From positions 272,501-336,500 of the forward strand of contig JAUIRK010001046.1 in the NCBI GenBank assembly GCA_030549495.1: a DNA stretch of 64,000 nucleotides. The letters are read 5' to 3'. The notes under the pieces are model-generated. The model searched no databases, was not told the origin of the DNA, and saw nothing but the letters and a program-made list of their open reading frames with translations. Shown one piece after another: positions 12,005 to 25,900 of the stretch (its first letter is position 1; every line of letters begins with the position of its first letter). The DNA comes from Nectonema munidae. Taxonomy: Eukaryota; Nematomorpha; Nectonematoida; Nectonematidae. The position numbers and the translations under genes are program-made.

Positions 12005-13941
12005 GTAAGGATGTTTCACAATTTTTAAGAGTTTTTAAGATGTCTCAAATAGCGATTCTACATTTACTGTTATTACACGTTGGTTTTCAAACATTTTTAT
12101 TCAGTGTTCGGAAAAGTTTTGTATAAATGTGTACGATGAAAAATAGAATGGCTATTTGAATTCTATTAACATATCTTTGCATTGTATATACTAAAAGAAA
12201 AAAAGTACTTTAAAGCGTATCTAGATTTTCTACAATATATCCGTTTATTATACTTTGATAAAAAAAATTTCTTAACAAAAAATTATAGCACTCAATAATC
12301 ATAGGCACATTCTTTTTATTCCAAAAACTTACTTTTAATCATAAGTCCTTAAAAATTTTTGAATTTAGTGTGATCTATCATATCGTTGCTCAACGGTCTG
12401 TCAATCATCATAACAGCATGAAATTGGTTTCGAGTTATCCAGAAATGCTCTATTTCCATGTTCACTGTTAAAATAATTTAACTAAAAACCAGTTATCCTG
12501 ATAACCGATTCAAAACATATTAATGGTGTCCGTGAAATGCGTTGGCAGCAAAATCCTTTCAGGAAGACAAGATGCATTGAATTTCCAAAATGAGGAATTA
12601 GGACCAAATGTTGTAAGTATTATTCTCTGCTAAGCTTTCTAAATATAACGTGGAAAATCTTTTCTCAATAGCTTTATCAATTTTCATCAAAAAATGGTTT
12701 GATTCAGACAACAACAGAGATTTCAAAGGAGAAGAACGTAAACTTTGTAAAAGGCAGGATAATGAAATAGCTTTCAATGAATATTGGGAGATACAGGGTT
12801 ATATACGAGTGAGAAAGGTAAATAATTTGAGAGGCACTTTATCGTTAAAACTACCTTATCCTGCATATACAACTCTTTTATAAAATCTGAATTTGACAAG
12901 ATTTCTCCTATATGTTTTGCTTGTTCCATAAAAATCAAGGATCCTTGATCATTTTTTCCTTTTACATATTTCATTTAGAAGAAAACTAGGAAGTATATTT
13001 CTACTCTCAAAATATAAATTATTGAATATTATATAAGATGTAGTTAGTTTAAATAAGGATGACTAAAATTACTAATTTAAAGTCCCTTCAAGCCTGCAAT
13101 TAGTTAAAGCTAATTTTATTAACGGAGTGTCCAAGGTATGTCTGGTATAGTTTAGACTTTAGACATTGGATGTCGCATTTTGAGGTTTTTGCAGTTAAGG
13201 CAAGCTAGATTTTTGTGGTCGTTATTAAAGACTTTTAAAATTTAAAAATCGAGCTGAACACGGAGATTCCATATGAAAAAGAAGGTATGATTACATTTAT
13301 AAAAATAATTTTAAAAAAGAGAAAATTATTCCGCCAGATTAAGTTGGAAATTTTTTTTACTTTGCAAAAATTGTAAAGCTTTTGCATGCATTTTTTCAAA
13401 ATGGATACTCTAGTTGACCTTAGTATACATATTTGCGCCAATTTACTTAATTTCTTTAACAGGGGATGTATTTTCTTACATGAAGTGTAGATTTGGGCGT
13501 GACATTCTTGTTTTAGTAAAATTGACCAATGAGCATCTTTTGAAGTTCAGCTAATTTCTCCTTAAGTCGGCGGGAACTTTTACTTTTTAACGAGCAGACG
13601 AGTTTCTTGAGATTTTGAATTGGGTTCAAGGCTTTGGAATACCCTTGAAAACAGTAACTATTATACTTAAAAAAATTTAACAAATGGTTGATTAGGATGA
13701 AGAATAACAAATCAGAGATACAGCCATAAGTCTTTTTAGCACGTCCTTTTAAAAACAGTCCTATCTTTTATGTGGGCTATGATAAACTCAACAATGTAGG
13801 CAGTCTCTCTTTTCCTCCTAATATGTGTTGTCTTGCAAAATTTTAAATTGTAGAAGCGCTTAACATTTAACACTTGTCAATCATTTATACCAAAGTTCTT
13901 TCTTACACGAAGTTTGAAAAGTAATTCTATCACATATTTAG
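12005..13941 (+). other. Gene A intron 1
   Basis: 1937-base phase-1 intron, GTAAGG to TTTAG. The open frames inside it (12650-12883, 13235-13441 and 13513-13710 on either strand) have no recognisable domain and no conservation with the corresponding intron of gene B. Confidence 0.65.
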
Positions 13942-14292
13942 GTGTGTGCCAGCCTGATCCAGGCCATGCTCGCGATACACAAGCAACGGAAGGATTAAAC
14001 TCTTTTCACGAAATCACTTTTCGATTCCGATGTCAAGACTTTGACCCAGGAAACTTACAAACGAGTGTTGTGGTAAATGACAGACTTTACACACAAACAA
14101 GCCCTGGAGAAGTGATTATTGGAAGCCGAGTGCAACCTGAGGGTGGAGGCTTTATCAACACCCTCACTTTGAGAATTCTGATTCGCGAAGAAACGCAGTT
14201 TTTTGTTCTCTCTAGTGAAAACGTTCCCGGAATCAATGTCGAATCTGTTAAAAGAGACAACCTTTATACCAACGTTGTAGTTGTGGCTGCAG
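13942..14292 (+). CDS. Gene A exon 2: D1-type repeat domain
   Basis: A 351-base exon with phase 1 on both sides, giving 117 codons. The domain begins VCQPDPGH, has its second Cys in FRFRCQDF 27 residues later, then the family landmarks VVVNDRLY, TSPGEV, LTLRILIRE and SVKRDNLYTN. It is about three quarters identical to gene B D1. The donor is GTAAGG at 14293. No other domain exon, tail exon or stop-bearing exon follows before the gene B promoter, so this gene either uses gene B's downstream exons, has an unrecognised end, or is a broken duplicate. The fold and function are unknown. Two Cys per domain and a signal peptide suggest an extracellular protein with one disulphide per domain (inference). 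Confidence 0.85.
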
Positions 14293-16480
14293 GTAAGGAA
14301 TTTTTTCTTCTATTTTCAATTTCTATACCCCATCTCTCTTCAATTAGAAATATTTATTGGGAAAGAAAGTTAACTTCTTAATTCTAATGGACAAAAATTT
14401 CCATAATTTTATTTTCTTGTATTGAATTTAAATTGGTTAAATGTAATCATAATTTTAATGATCACTTGCCAGTATATATAGTTTGAAAGGATTTGCAAAT
14501 ATAAATTTCAAGGGTCCGTTAAATAAACTTATTTTTAAACGAAATCAAACCAACAGTAGAACAAATTTTAAATAAATTTTGGTAAATCAAACCCAAATCA
14601 AATAAAGAGTTAAAAATTAAATAATTGAATCAATTTGTTTTGGCATCTAATTAAAAGAATTTTTTCAATTTAAACCTGAAAACCAAAGTGTATTAACAAC
14701 CAAAGGAGAAACCAAGTAGTTAGCAGATGATGGCATACATTCACAGACCAATTGTCTATCCAAAAAGATCGGTTTTAAGGAACCAATAACCACCAATTGA
14801 AAATACAGTTCACAGCAGGTAGCGATGCAGGAACTCAACAAACGCGCAAAGAAATCACACATAAAATACACTTGATTGATCTTCTACCATTTGAGACAGG
14901 TGTGTTTACTTCATATCACAGCCAAGCGCGATATACTTTGTCCAGTGTAATTTGAATCGTTTCTGGTGCAGGATCAGTATTATTAGTATTTGAAATTTGG
15001 GCAAGTTTTTTGTCGTCTGGAAGCTGTCAAAAAACGAGGAAATGTATCCGCACAATTGTACCTTTCTGTCTAAGATCTCCAAGATGTTCCTAGAGAGAAT
15101 TCCTCAAACACTTTGTTAATTTTTTTAAGGCAGCGTTTAACGGTACATAAATACATTATAATGTCTCAAATATGACATTTTAATATGTAAAAAACTGAAA
15201 TGATAATAAATTTATCCTTTACATTTCTACCAATGGGAAAGTTGTTTTGATTTTATAAACATTATTAGCTTTTATATAAGTAAAAAAACATTTTTTAATT
15301 GTAATACTTTGAATTCAAGAATTCTAAATACTGGTGACAGTAGATATGAAAGAGAATCTTTTAATCTTCATGAGTCTGTGATGCTAAGGAGAACTCATAT
15401 TTGAACAGTCATCGCCAGGTAATTTTCCCAAATCTTTGACAAGCAAGGCCTTTACAATGACAGTTTTCAAAAAATTAGTTAAATCTCAATCGAAAAGTAT
15501 TTATAATACAAACTACAAGTACTTAATAGAATGAAAAGCCATCGACCAGCATGAACTTGTTCCGATACAAACCTCATTGCTTTATGAGCACCTTCTATAT
15601 CATAACTAAAGAATAATTCAAGGTTGTTCAATCATATAGATCTTTGAAAATATAGATTTGGTGCTTAAGAAGAGACCCATTAAATTAGTGTACAAAGTAT
15701 ACAAGAATCTGTGAACAAAATTTTGAGCACGAAGTTTTAAATGAGTGAATTTTCGCAGACAGGCGGCTTTATCAAACAAACGCAAAGAGACAATGGAGTA
15801 AAGAGAAGCGACTAGTGAAGAATTTAGGAGGTTGCCAGCGTTGTATTAATCTTTGAAAATATATGTGATTTTTATCGATGATTGCTCTGTTTTCTGAAGG
15901 ATTCATTTAGATTCAAATGGAACCTTAGCAGACTATAATGAAATTTTTTGAGGTTAGAAGGAAGAGTCGGATGTGTGATATTCATTTGATATCCCTCAGG
16001 TACTAGCAATCAAGTACAAAACGATACTAGGAGAAGCCTGGCTAGGCATATGTTTGGCTTCACAAATTAATTTAGGCTATATCTCCACCTAGAGAAAATC
16101 TATCTTTGACACTCTATTTCTTTCTCTTTGTTTACATTTTTATATTAATTAAAACTTTCCTGATTTGTTATATCATGTACGCATCTATGAACACTTTATA
16201 TGTTTATTTTATTTATTTATATTTGAAACAAGAACAAAACAATATGTTTATATGTTCTATAATATAATAAATCCTTAAACATTATAAGCTATGACGAATG
16301 AATTCGTGAAAAGAATTTAATTAAGTTTGTTTTTTTTCTAAAGAAAAATGCTATAAAAATGCGCAAATATATAATTTTAAAAGATCTTTGATAAACATAG
16401 GCCTAAATTATCCTAATTATCGCAAAGTGCGATAAAATATGGAATTCGTTTGCAAACACTAAAAGATGGGATGGCATGTG
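14293..16480. other. Intron or intergenic stretch after gene A exon 2
   Basis: About 2.2 kb with no further domain exon. Any exon of the family is about 340 bases of open frame and would be visible. The small minus-strand frame at 14665-14871 has no supporting feature. Confidence 0.5.
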
Positions 16481-17905
16481 AAGGACCAATAAAATAGATA
16501 GAAAGAAAAGAGGTTGAGATGACAATGAAAAAGATGAAGAAGGACAAAGCTGTAGGGCCTGATTGTATACCTGTGGAAGCGTAGAAAGCATTGGGAGAAA
16601 AAGGGTGGATATCCTGTGTGAACTGATGAATAAGATTATAGAAGAAGGGGTTATACCAGAAGAATGGAAATAGAGGGTAATTGTACGAATTTTCAAGGAA
16701 AATGGCGATGTGCAAGCTTGCTGAAACTATCGAGGAATAAAACTCCCATCTCTTACGATGAAAATCCGGGAGAGAATTATAGAAAACATACTGAGGAAGA
16801 AGGTGGAGATATCGGAACGTCAGTTTGGATTTATGCCTCAAAAGAGAACAAATGCAATATTCATTCTAAGTCAGATGATGGAAAAGTATAGAGAAAAGCA
16901 AAAAGAGTTTCATGCCGTGTTTATAGACTTGGAAAAAGCATATGATCGCATACCGAGGCAAGAAGTATGGAGATGAAGAAGCTTCATGTTACGATAGACC
17001 TACTCCAGGGCTCGGGTCTTAGCCCCTCTTCTTCAACGTAGTGTTTGATGTATTGGCAGAAGGAATAAGGAAAGAATTGCCGTGGGAGATTGCATACGCT
17101 GATGATGTAGTTGTGGTCGGTGAAACAAGTCAAGAAGTAGAACACAGGCTTAAAGAATGGCGTAGGGCATTGGAAAGTCGAAAGTTAAAAATAAGCAAAA
17201 ATAAAACAGAATACTTAGGGATGAAGTACGAAGATAAGGATGAAGACACAAATGAGAATATGAGGAGTATAAATCTAGAAGGACACCCAATAAAGAGAGT
17301 AAAGAACTTCAAATATCTTGGTTCAACTTTGATGGAGGAGGCTGCAAAAATATAGAAATAAACAGAATTGAATCAGGATGGAAAAACTGGCGCGATGTAT
17401 CGGGAGTCCTCTGCGACAGAAGAATGCCTATGAAGCTAAAAGGAAAAGTATATAAAACAATTTTGAGACCTGCTCTGCTATATAGCCTAGAGACTGTACC
17501 AATGAAGCAATGCAATGAAAATAAGTTAGAAATGGCTGAAATGAAAATGTCACGGTGGTGAGCGGTGTATCGAGAAAAGATAGAATAAAGAATGAGATTA
17601 TAATAGGTTACGAGGTAAGTATGAGCAAGAAGATGGAAGAAGAACGTTTGAAATGATTTCGCCATGTTCTCAGGTGAGGGAAGAATTGTATTGAAAGGAA
17701 GATAATAGACCTATAAGTGGATGGCAAAAGGAGGAGAGGAAGGCTTAAAATGAGATGGAAGGACTGAATTATGGCCAATGGCAAAAAATGAATCTCGATC
17801 TCAATCCACAAAATAGCAATGGACAAGTCCAGATGGAGAAGACTTGTCTCAAACAATGACCCCGTATAGAAACGGGCTAATAAAGATGTAAAGAAGAAGA
17901 AGAAG
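16481..17905 (+). mobile_element. Non-LTR retrotransposon (LINE), truncated and broken
   Basis: Reverse-transcriptase fragments in several frames. MKKDKAVGPDCIPVEA lies near 16533-16580, an NYRGIKLPSLTMKI-like block near 16725-16765, the QFGFMP / FIDLEKAYDRIPRQEVW block with the first catalytic Asp near 16810-16973, QGSGLSPLLF near 17005-17035, PWEIAYADDVVVV with the YADD motif near 17078-17115, and KNFKYLGSTLMEE near 17300-17340. Relative to intact relatives about 60 residues are missing between 16975 and 17005. The 3' end is an AAG-rich tail near 17885-17905. The 5' half with the endonuclease is absent. The clade was not decided. Confidence 0.85.
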
Positions 17906-18598
17906 CTTTCGATCAGAAAAAGTTTTTACACTTAAATCATTTAAAATTATGATATGAACAAGAAATTTTCATCAAAGTAGATTTCTTCAGCTCATAAAAT
18001 TTGAACAGGAAGAAAAATTGCTAAAAACTAGACACCTTTTTCGAGGTAAATTTGCCGATTTTGAGTTTTAAATCTTACATATTTTTAGTGCAGATAAATA
18101 ATCACTTTATTGACTTTTATTGGGCTCTCTAAAAATATGGAAGAGTTGAAAAACAAATTATGAAACAGAAGCAAAGAGATTCTGAAACATATTCAGATAA
18201 TTTAAAGTAAAATTTAGGACAATTATATTAATGAATAAAAATGCAATATTTGTTTGAAAACTCAATGTTACTCACTTTGGCAAATGGAGTTTCCACCAAT
18301 TCCAAGAAGACTTTCCTACACTTGGAAGAAAAACAAAATTGAGCGAAATATTGTAATTGTGAAATGTGTGCATGATGCTCATGACTTCCATCTAACACTT
18401 TGAAAAATGGGCATTTTGCTTTAAGTGAACAAAGCGTTTTCTTTTTTGATGAATGAAATCAGTTTGCGAGAGAAAAACAACGCATTACATTCTTCATTCT
18501 TTGACCACCAGCATTTTGAAGACTAATCACCTGTTTTCTTTTTTAATGGAATTTTACACATTTCAAGAAGAAGATCTTCCTTTCTTGGAACAGCAGTG
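17906..18598. other. Non-coding, nothing recognised
   Basis: AT-rich spacer between the LINE and a MITE. I see no gene or RNA. Confidence 0.4.
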
Positions 18599-18849
18599 CA
18601 GTGGCCTATTCAAAAAATTATTATAGAGGGGGGGGGGGGGGCACTTTTAAAAATAATTAATTACTATAACTACGTGGTTATTATTAATGAAGTCAGACTT
18701 TTAAAAGGTAATTCTTATTACATTGAATTTCTAATATCTTTCTATTTACAAAAAAACTACTTCAAATAAAATGGAAGGCCAAGAAATATAAAATTTTAAG
18801 AAAAGGAGTCATGGTCCAATGCCCCCTTCCCTGCCTGAACACGCCACTG
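18599..18849. mobile_element. hAT-type MITE
   Basis: 251 bases with inverted ends CAGTGGCCTATTC and GAACACGCCACTG. The 8-bp flanks CAGCAGTG and CACCAATG match at six of eight positions, so it is an old insertion. It contains a run of 14 G at about 18631-18644 and a C-rich stretch near the right end. Confidence 0.65.
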
Positions 18850-18857
18850 CACCAATG

Positions 18858-19447
18858 TCACATTGATCCTTAAACTTAGCAGGACCTAACTTTTTTGTGC
18901 AACACGAAGGATGATAATGGTAGTATTACTGCGAACATCAAAACTTTAATTGAATCTCCTTACTGAGAGTTTTCGGACAAAGTTCATTATATAACTTGTA
19001 TATTTAGTTTCTCTAAAATATTTTTCTGATGAGTACATGAAAAATAGGAATTATTGAAAATCTATATAGATGGCGTTAAACGCGTATTCAAAAAGTTCAA
19101 AAAATGAAAATAAAACAAATCATAGAAACAATTTGCCAAAAAGACTTGATTGAGCATTAAAAGTGATGTCAACAATCACTTCATACATCGATGTATGTAA
19201 TTTGCAACGCATATTTACAGTTACAATACAAAAGTAACCCCGAGTCGAGGAAATGGACGAAAATGATTCATGGCAAATACTTTTTGTAATAAAGTAAAAT
19301 AAAACTAGAAATAAAGGGTTAAATCGGTCAGATGACCTTTTCGTTATTTTTAGGGTTCTTAAATATAAAATATCGCGAGTAAGTGATTTGACTTCTCTGA
19401 GAGTTAGGCATTCGCAAAAGGGATGAACGTGGGCCGTCTTCCAAGTC
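18858..19447. other. Non-coding stretch before the second promoter copy
   Basis: No gene supported. The 109-codon minus-strand frame at 19120-19449 has no recognisable features and low-complexity flanks. Confidence 0.35.
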
Positions 19448-19749
19448 ACAACGTTTTGACATCATCCTTCTCCCTTATTTTTGCCTTATACTTTTTCTAA
19501 TGTTGTAAGAGCATGTTTAAGTTGTTTTTAAACTCCCGACCAGCACGCCAAATTCCTCTGAATAAATAGAAGTTGACGTGTAATTGGAAGCAAGTTCGTG
19601 ATAAACTTACTTGAAGGCTACGCCATCTCTTCATCTAAAGAGGTGTGAGTATTTAAAAAGGCGCACTAACGCATCAAACTATTTTCAATTATTGTGTAAA
19701 TATTATTGCAATTTATTGGATTCTTTTTGCTAATTTCTCCTTAAATGTG

Positions 19750-19904
19750 CGATAACCTTGAAATTTAGGAGTAGCATCATACGCAACAGATCCTTGAAAG
19801 TTTTGAGCCAAGATAAATATTTTTAAATTTTTCGCCTTAACTTTGTTTGAGAAAGAAAATGTATAAAAAGAAGACAACATTTGGTCTCATGCACATTTAT
19901 TAAA
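19750..19904 (+). promoter_or_regulatory. Core promoter and 5' leader of gene B
   Basis: TATAAAAAG at 19862-19870, initiator-like TCATGC with its A at 19889 (27 bases on), start codon at 19905. An AGATAA site at 19811-19816 matches the one upstream of gene A. Nearly identical to 11788-11940. Confidence 0.75.
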
Positions 19905-19968
19905 ATGGCAAACAAATTTCTTCTAATCCAAGTCGCTTTTTTTCTAACTTTCTTCTCTTTTGTGAAAA
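19905..19968 (+). CDS. Gene B exon 1: signal peptide
   Basis: Encodes MANKFLLIQVAFFLTFFSFVK and one base of the next codon, with a GTAAGT donor at 19969. It has the same length, phase and hydrophobic core as gene A exon 1. Splicing to 22262 gives S-E-C, placing the predicted cleavage right before the first domain. Confidence 0.85.
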
Positions 19969-22900
19969 GTAAGTATGTTTCACAATTTTTAAGATTTTTA
20001 AGATGTCTCAAATAGAGATTCTACATTTACTGTTATTACACGTTGGTTTTCAAACACCGTGTTCGAAAAAGTTTTGGATAAATGTGCACGCTGAAAAATA
20101 GAAAAGTGATTTAAATTCTCTTAACATAATTTGTTCCAAAATAAAATTACCATAGAAGGGGAAAAGGAATTCTTAAGCATTTCTAGATTTACTTTGTGAC
20201 GAAAAATGGCTGAGAAAAAAGTAAGCACGCAATATTTTGCACTGATCACAACAAACTCACTTTTATATATTTTTTCAGATTTTTGCATTTAATTTATCAA
20301 CAACTCCAATAAAATTAAAGGTAAAGGTAAAGGGGGTTTTTGATCTAGAAGGTACAATTGAGCAGTTTTTATCGAACCATAGAAAATTTGGCCTGATGCG
20401 GTATCGAAACCAAGACCTTGAGTTATATCGAAATCCAATATCTATCCAACCTTACTCACGCCCCAGAATCCCCGATTGCTAAATATCGCTAATTTAAAAC
20501 GAATGGCAATGTAGGGGTAAAGGTTGCATATTAATACTCTCAAAGCGTAGGTAATATTAAGTGATGCATCCAAAATGACATTTCTTACACGTGTTTAACA
20601 TTAAATCGAAATGTTAAGAGATTTCGTCGATAAACCAAAAAACTTAAAATGCTTATTATTTAATATAAATTGAATTTATATTTGGAATTAATTATTTGTT
20701 GTCGACGAAATGTCTTGTTTATGTCAGAAACTATATATAACTTAAAATTATAAATATTAATTAGAATATATTAATCAATTTTCAAGGCCTCTAACAATAT
20801 TGATATAAGTACTGTCTTGAGTCAGAATTATCTTGACGCCGAATTGACCTTGAACAGTTATAAGATATCTAATGAAAACTCCTTACCGAGATAAAAATAA
20901 TCTTTATTATTCTGGCTTATCAGAGACGTAGCAAATGAGACAAACCAGCATATAATTAGCTTAAGAGGTCGAATTCTGCTTTAAATATATTCGCTATCCC
21001 TTGACTTAGGAGTCTGGCTTCGTCTCTGAGGTATATAAGAATGAAATCGATGGAATTTTATAAAAAAAATTTCTCAAGGTATTATGCTTTAAAGAAAATT
21101 TTATCACTGAAAACATCTAGTTTTATAAAAAAATAATTAGATCTTACTAATTCTATTTCTAATAAAAATAATTAGATCTTTGTTTGGTAGTTAATTCGTT
21201 ATATTATTCAATTCATTAGCTGAGTTATAACATTGTTTATTTATAGATGATAAGTTACATATTTATTTAGTTATTTAAGCCTCAAATCTTTCTGTATAAT
21301 TTCCAAATAGGATTTGATAGGTCGAGTTGTGGTATGATTGATTATTGGGGGAGATGATATTCAATGAGTTTTATGTAAACTATTCTTATTATGAAAAAGT
21401 AAGTAGTAAAATAAATAGTGAATTTCTAACTAAACTTTTTTCATCTTTATCCCATTTTTCATCTAAAATTTGTACATGCATTGGAACAAAAATTTTAAAG
21501 ATTATGAAAAATGGTTTGGTGATCCTTACCTATACATGGAAATAAGTTTTGAAATAACTATTATAAATTTATAAGTTAGTAATTTTTACAAATTAAAAGA
21601 CTAACTAATAGATTAATCTTACTAAAAAAGTTTTTTTGAGATTTGAATATTATTATAAATGAAATCTTTACAAAATTTTAAATTTATAAAAACAATGAAT
21701 TTTATAAAAGTTTTTTTTTCAATATCAATTTTGAAAAAAATATAAAAAAATTTTAATTTATAAAAAAAAAATTTATAAATATGTTTTTATTAAAAAATAA
21801 TGAAATAAAAATTAGATTCCATGCTTGTAGGTCAAAATAATACGAAAGTATTTTGATTCGCCAAGTTTCATGAATTGCATTTTCATGAAATTTATAATTT
21901 TCATAGAAATTTTGAACTGATATCATTTTTGATCGAAATGATATCGTATCCTTCAAAGTATATAAAATTCCATTGAAATTAAAGCAGGCGAATAATCTTC
22001 TAAATTCTGGTCTTCAAAGAGTGCTATACGAGTTTTTTAACCAATGTTTAGAGATGGATGAATGGAGAGCACCATCTTCTTCCTTCCTCCTAATATTTGT
22101 GGTCTTCCAAACTTTTGAATAGTAGAAGCGTTTAAGATATTGTACAATGTGACATAGTTGTCAATCTTTTTTTTAAACAAAATTATTCTTTACACGATGT
22201 TTATAAAGTGATTGCATCACATGCACTAAAATGTTATTCCACAGTCCAAATCATATTTTAGGTGAGTGCCAGCCTGATCCATCCCATGATCGAGATCCAC
22301 AAGCAAGGGAAGGATTAAACTCTTTTCATGAAATCACTTTTCGATTCCGATGTGAAAACTTTGAAATAGCAAACTTACAGACGAGTGTTGTGGTAAACGA
22401 CAGACTCTACACACGAACAAGTCCGGAAGATGTGGTTATTGAAAGCCGAGTGCAACCTGATGGTCGAGCCTTTATCAACATCCTCACTTTGAGAATTCTG
22501 ATTCGGGAACGAACAGAGTTTTTTGTCCTCTCTGCCGAAAATATGCCTGGAGTCAATGTCGAAACTGTTAAAAGAAACAACCTTTATACCAACGTTGTAG
22601 TTGTGGTTGTACGTAAGGAATTTGTACTGTTATAACGTCATATCATTCAATTTCTATACACTCTCTCCTCTTCAATTAGAAATAGTAATTTTGCAAGCAA
22701 ACTAGACAAAAAATTTATAAACTTTTTTTTCAATAGTGAATTAATTTTACAATAAAACTCATAAGTAAGCATTGAATGAAATTCGAAGTCATAAATGATA
22801 ACAAAAAAATAGTTAACTAAAATTTAATTTTGTCAGCTGATCTAATTTGTCTTAGAGTACTTGCTCATTCTATTGCACCAAAATACGTTTAAATAAAAAG

Positions 22901-25900
22901 ATGGGATGTATTCATTCTTATTTGTTCGCAAATTTTGCACTTTTTTACAGATACCTTTATTGCTTTAACAATAATGTGCCCAAGTGTTATTTTTGTTATA
23001 TACTATAAAATATAAAGTCTTACAAAAAATGAATTCTGTACCCGCAGAGGGGTAATACTGACAAAACTTTCTTCGCTTGCCAAACCCACGTAAATTTTTT
23101 ATTCGCTTACAAAGCTTATTAAACTCACATATAATTTGCCAATTAATATTAGCTTCATTTTTTTGAACACAATAAAAATACATGAAATTCTGAAAATGTA
23201 AAATTTTAAGTTTGCATCATGCTGAATGATTGAAATTAAAATGGATCAAAGATTTTTAACAAAAAATAAAATTCTATCGTGCATGAAATTTGTTAAGCAT
23301 TCCTTCTTTAAATTCACTATTTATACAAAAAATACTGTTCTTAGGAAAGGTTTTCATGAGTGCCGATCTTTGATTTCCTATTTGACAAACTAGGCTAAAA
23401 TTTCTTTCGCCGGTTGAACCTGTAGTGATGATGATGCAAAAATCCCTCTAATTAATCCGGTATTTAGGATTAAGCTTAGGAGTAAGTAGATGATTCGTTT
23501 ATTTACCAGTCCAAAGACAGTTCAAGCATCCACGAGCCATATGTAAATTTTAAGTAGCCGGGAATTTTCAATGCGAAGGGAACACCTGGGCACTTCTCAA
23601 TGTGTTTACCTACTCGCTTTATCTAAAATTAAGATGATGCTCATAACAACTCTTGTTCTTTTTGCTTATGAGCTAGCTCACTTTTGTCTCATTTTTTCAG
23701 GTTAAAGGTCCATCTAGACAAAATAAATGTTTTGTTCATAACCTCCCATGATGATATCAATAATCTTTCTATAGTTTCATTTTATTTGTTTTTTATATTG
23801 TTGAAATAAGCATATTGTCAAGAGGTAAAATCATTATTTAATTTTAATCATCCACGATCCTACCCCCTTCTCCCCACGGTTCCCGCAATTAAGGGTGCAC
23901 GCATACAAACCCATGTAACTTTCTTAAATCCTCGAATACCTTAATCATTATTACATTTTTTAGCTCAGTGTTTCCCAGATCGAAATCATGATCGTGATCC
24001 AGAAGTGAAAAAAATATTAAATGAATACCATGAGATCACCTTTAGATTTCGATGTGAGAACTTTGAAGCAGCCAATTTGCAAAATAGTGTTGTTATTTAC
24101 GGCACATTGCACACAAGATCAAGTCCTCAGCGAGATGTCGTCATTCAAAACGAAGTGCAACCTGATCGCGATAGCTTTATCAATGTCCTCACTCTAAGAC
24201 TTTTGGTTAGAGGAAACACCGAATTTTTTGTTCATTCTGGGAACGATCAAGGAGGAAATAGCATTGAATATGTTCAAAGAAACAGTCTTTATAGGAATGC
24301 CATAGTTGTAGGTAAGACAATTTCTCTTTAATTTTATAAAATTATTTAAAAGGATCAAGCTTTATCAAAAAAAAGCAAAGTAATTTGGTTTTGGTATGCG
24401 TAGAAAATGCATTTCAAATTGGGATGCAATTTGTTTATATTTTGATTTTGCTAGAATCTAAATATTTTCATTTAAAGGCATCGGAATTGCCGTAGGTACC
24501 TAGAAGTAAAAAGTACGCCCTTTATAACACGCATCTGGCTTTTGGGAATAAAAATTCATCGCATTCATGAGACAATCTTAATTTTTAAGAGAGGGGACCC
24601 TGGAATCCATTCCCCGCAAGAAGACATTCTAGCCCTTCCCCTTGAAGTATTTTCCGAGTTTAGTGTAATCAGGAAAAATGATTCTGGAAGTTAAAACTAT
24701 AATTCAAAATATAGATATAGACTCTATGTTTTATCTTATTCTACTCTTTAGTATATACGATTTTCATCGATGATAATGATCATTGCGGATGATTATGACC
24801 CAATGATTTGAATTTTTGTTTTCCTTGTTTTATTTGTTATTATTTTCCTTTGCTAGTCACTTTGCTTTGATATTGTAATTTTTAATCTTTTTTATTCTTT
24901 AACTTATTTATTAAAAGTTATATAGCAATTATGGAAAGCGTAAAAAACTCAAGGATAAAGGTGATCATTGAAAAACATTTCTACTGTATTCACTACATGA
25001 ATCAGTTTATGACAGACAAAATGAACAATCTTTAAGGATTTGTCTGCGACTAGGCTAAATATTTGGATCTTATATGAAGTTGGAGCCGTTAAAAAGTTGT
25101 TTATCTTACGCGTGTGAATTGAATCATATCGCTCATTTTTTATGCAAGACTCTAATTCAAAAAATTAAAGATAATGATTACGAAAAAATGAAATTTTTAT
25201 TCTATATTTTTTATATACACATTTTTTAGATTTCAAAATAATATTGAAACATAATCCTAAATTGTCTTTTTTGATTTTCAATTTTTTCATAAAAATTCTG
25301 AAGTTTTTTGAAGAAGAATTTGCGACCCTAAAAATTACTTACCGACACCAAATGGGAGAGTGATACTAGGGTTGGGAACCCCTCGTCTAAACAAAAATTA
25401 TATGGATTCTCTAATGCTACTATAAAATTCTTTGAATCCTATTTTAAAAATAGATATCAAACCGTTTCTATATAAACAATTGTCTTTCAAATAAGAAGGA
25501 TGTCTCTTCTGCTTTACCCCAAGGTTCAATTTTGGCTCCACTTTTCTTTAGCATCTAAACGCAATACCAAATGTTAAAATTTTAATGTATGCTGGTGACA
25601 TAACAGTTTCTTTAAACTTTTATTTGATTTTCTAAAGGTATGAATCCATTTTAAGAAGAAAGTATTAAGCTGCTCGAAAATGGGTTTCTTTTTAACGGGT
25701 TGTCCACAAACTCTAAAAAATTTAACTATATGCCCTTTTCGTACCGCCTTGATAATTCTGTATTTGATTGATTCTTTAATTAAAATTAGTTTTCAAAAAC
25801 TTTTAAAATGTAATTATTTGGGTTTAATGATTAATTAATTATTATAATCTCACTTCACTCGAACATATCTCACCAGCTAGCCTACATCTGTGGTACACTG

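Larger units (their letters stand above)
11441..14350 (+). repeat. Tandem duplication, unit 1 (promoter, signal exon, D1 exon)
   Basis: Homologous in the same orientation to about 19448-22690. Matching blocks include the 5' flank (from about 11530 versus 19520), a nearly identical core promoter and signal exon, the polypyrimidine-rich approach to the D1 exon (13790-13941 versus 22075-22261), the D1 exon itself and about 60 bases after it. The middle of the first intron has diverged. The spacing between the two copies is about 8 kb. Confidence 0.85.
19448..22690 (+). repeat. Tandem duplication, unit 2 (promoter, signal exon, D1 exon)
   Basis: Second copy of the block at 11441-14350, same orientation. 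The intron has diverged and carries a SINE and other insertions. Confidence 0.85.

Noticed and set aside
16403-16841. Long minus-strand frames of 97 and 142 codons
   Set aside because: Opposite-strand shadows of the LINE reverse transcriptase.
18631-18644. Poly-G tract as a G-quadruplex element
   Set aside because: It lies inside an old MITE and homopolymer length may be a sequencing artefact. There is no other support.
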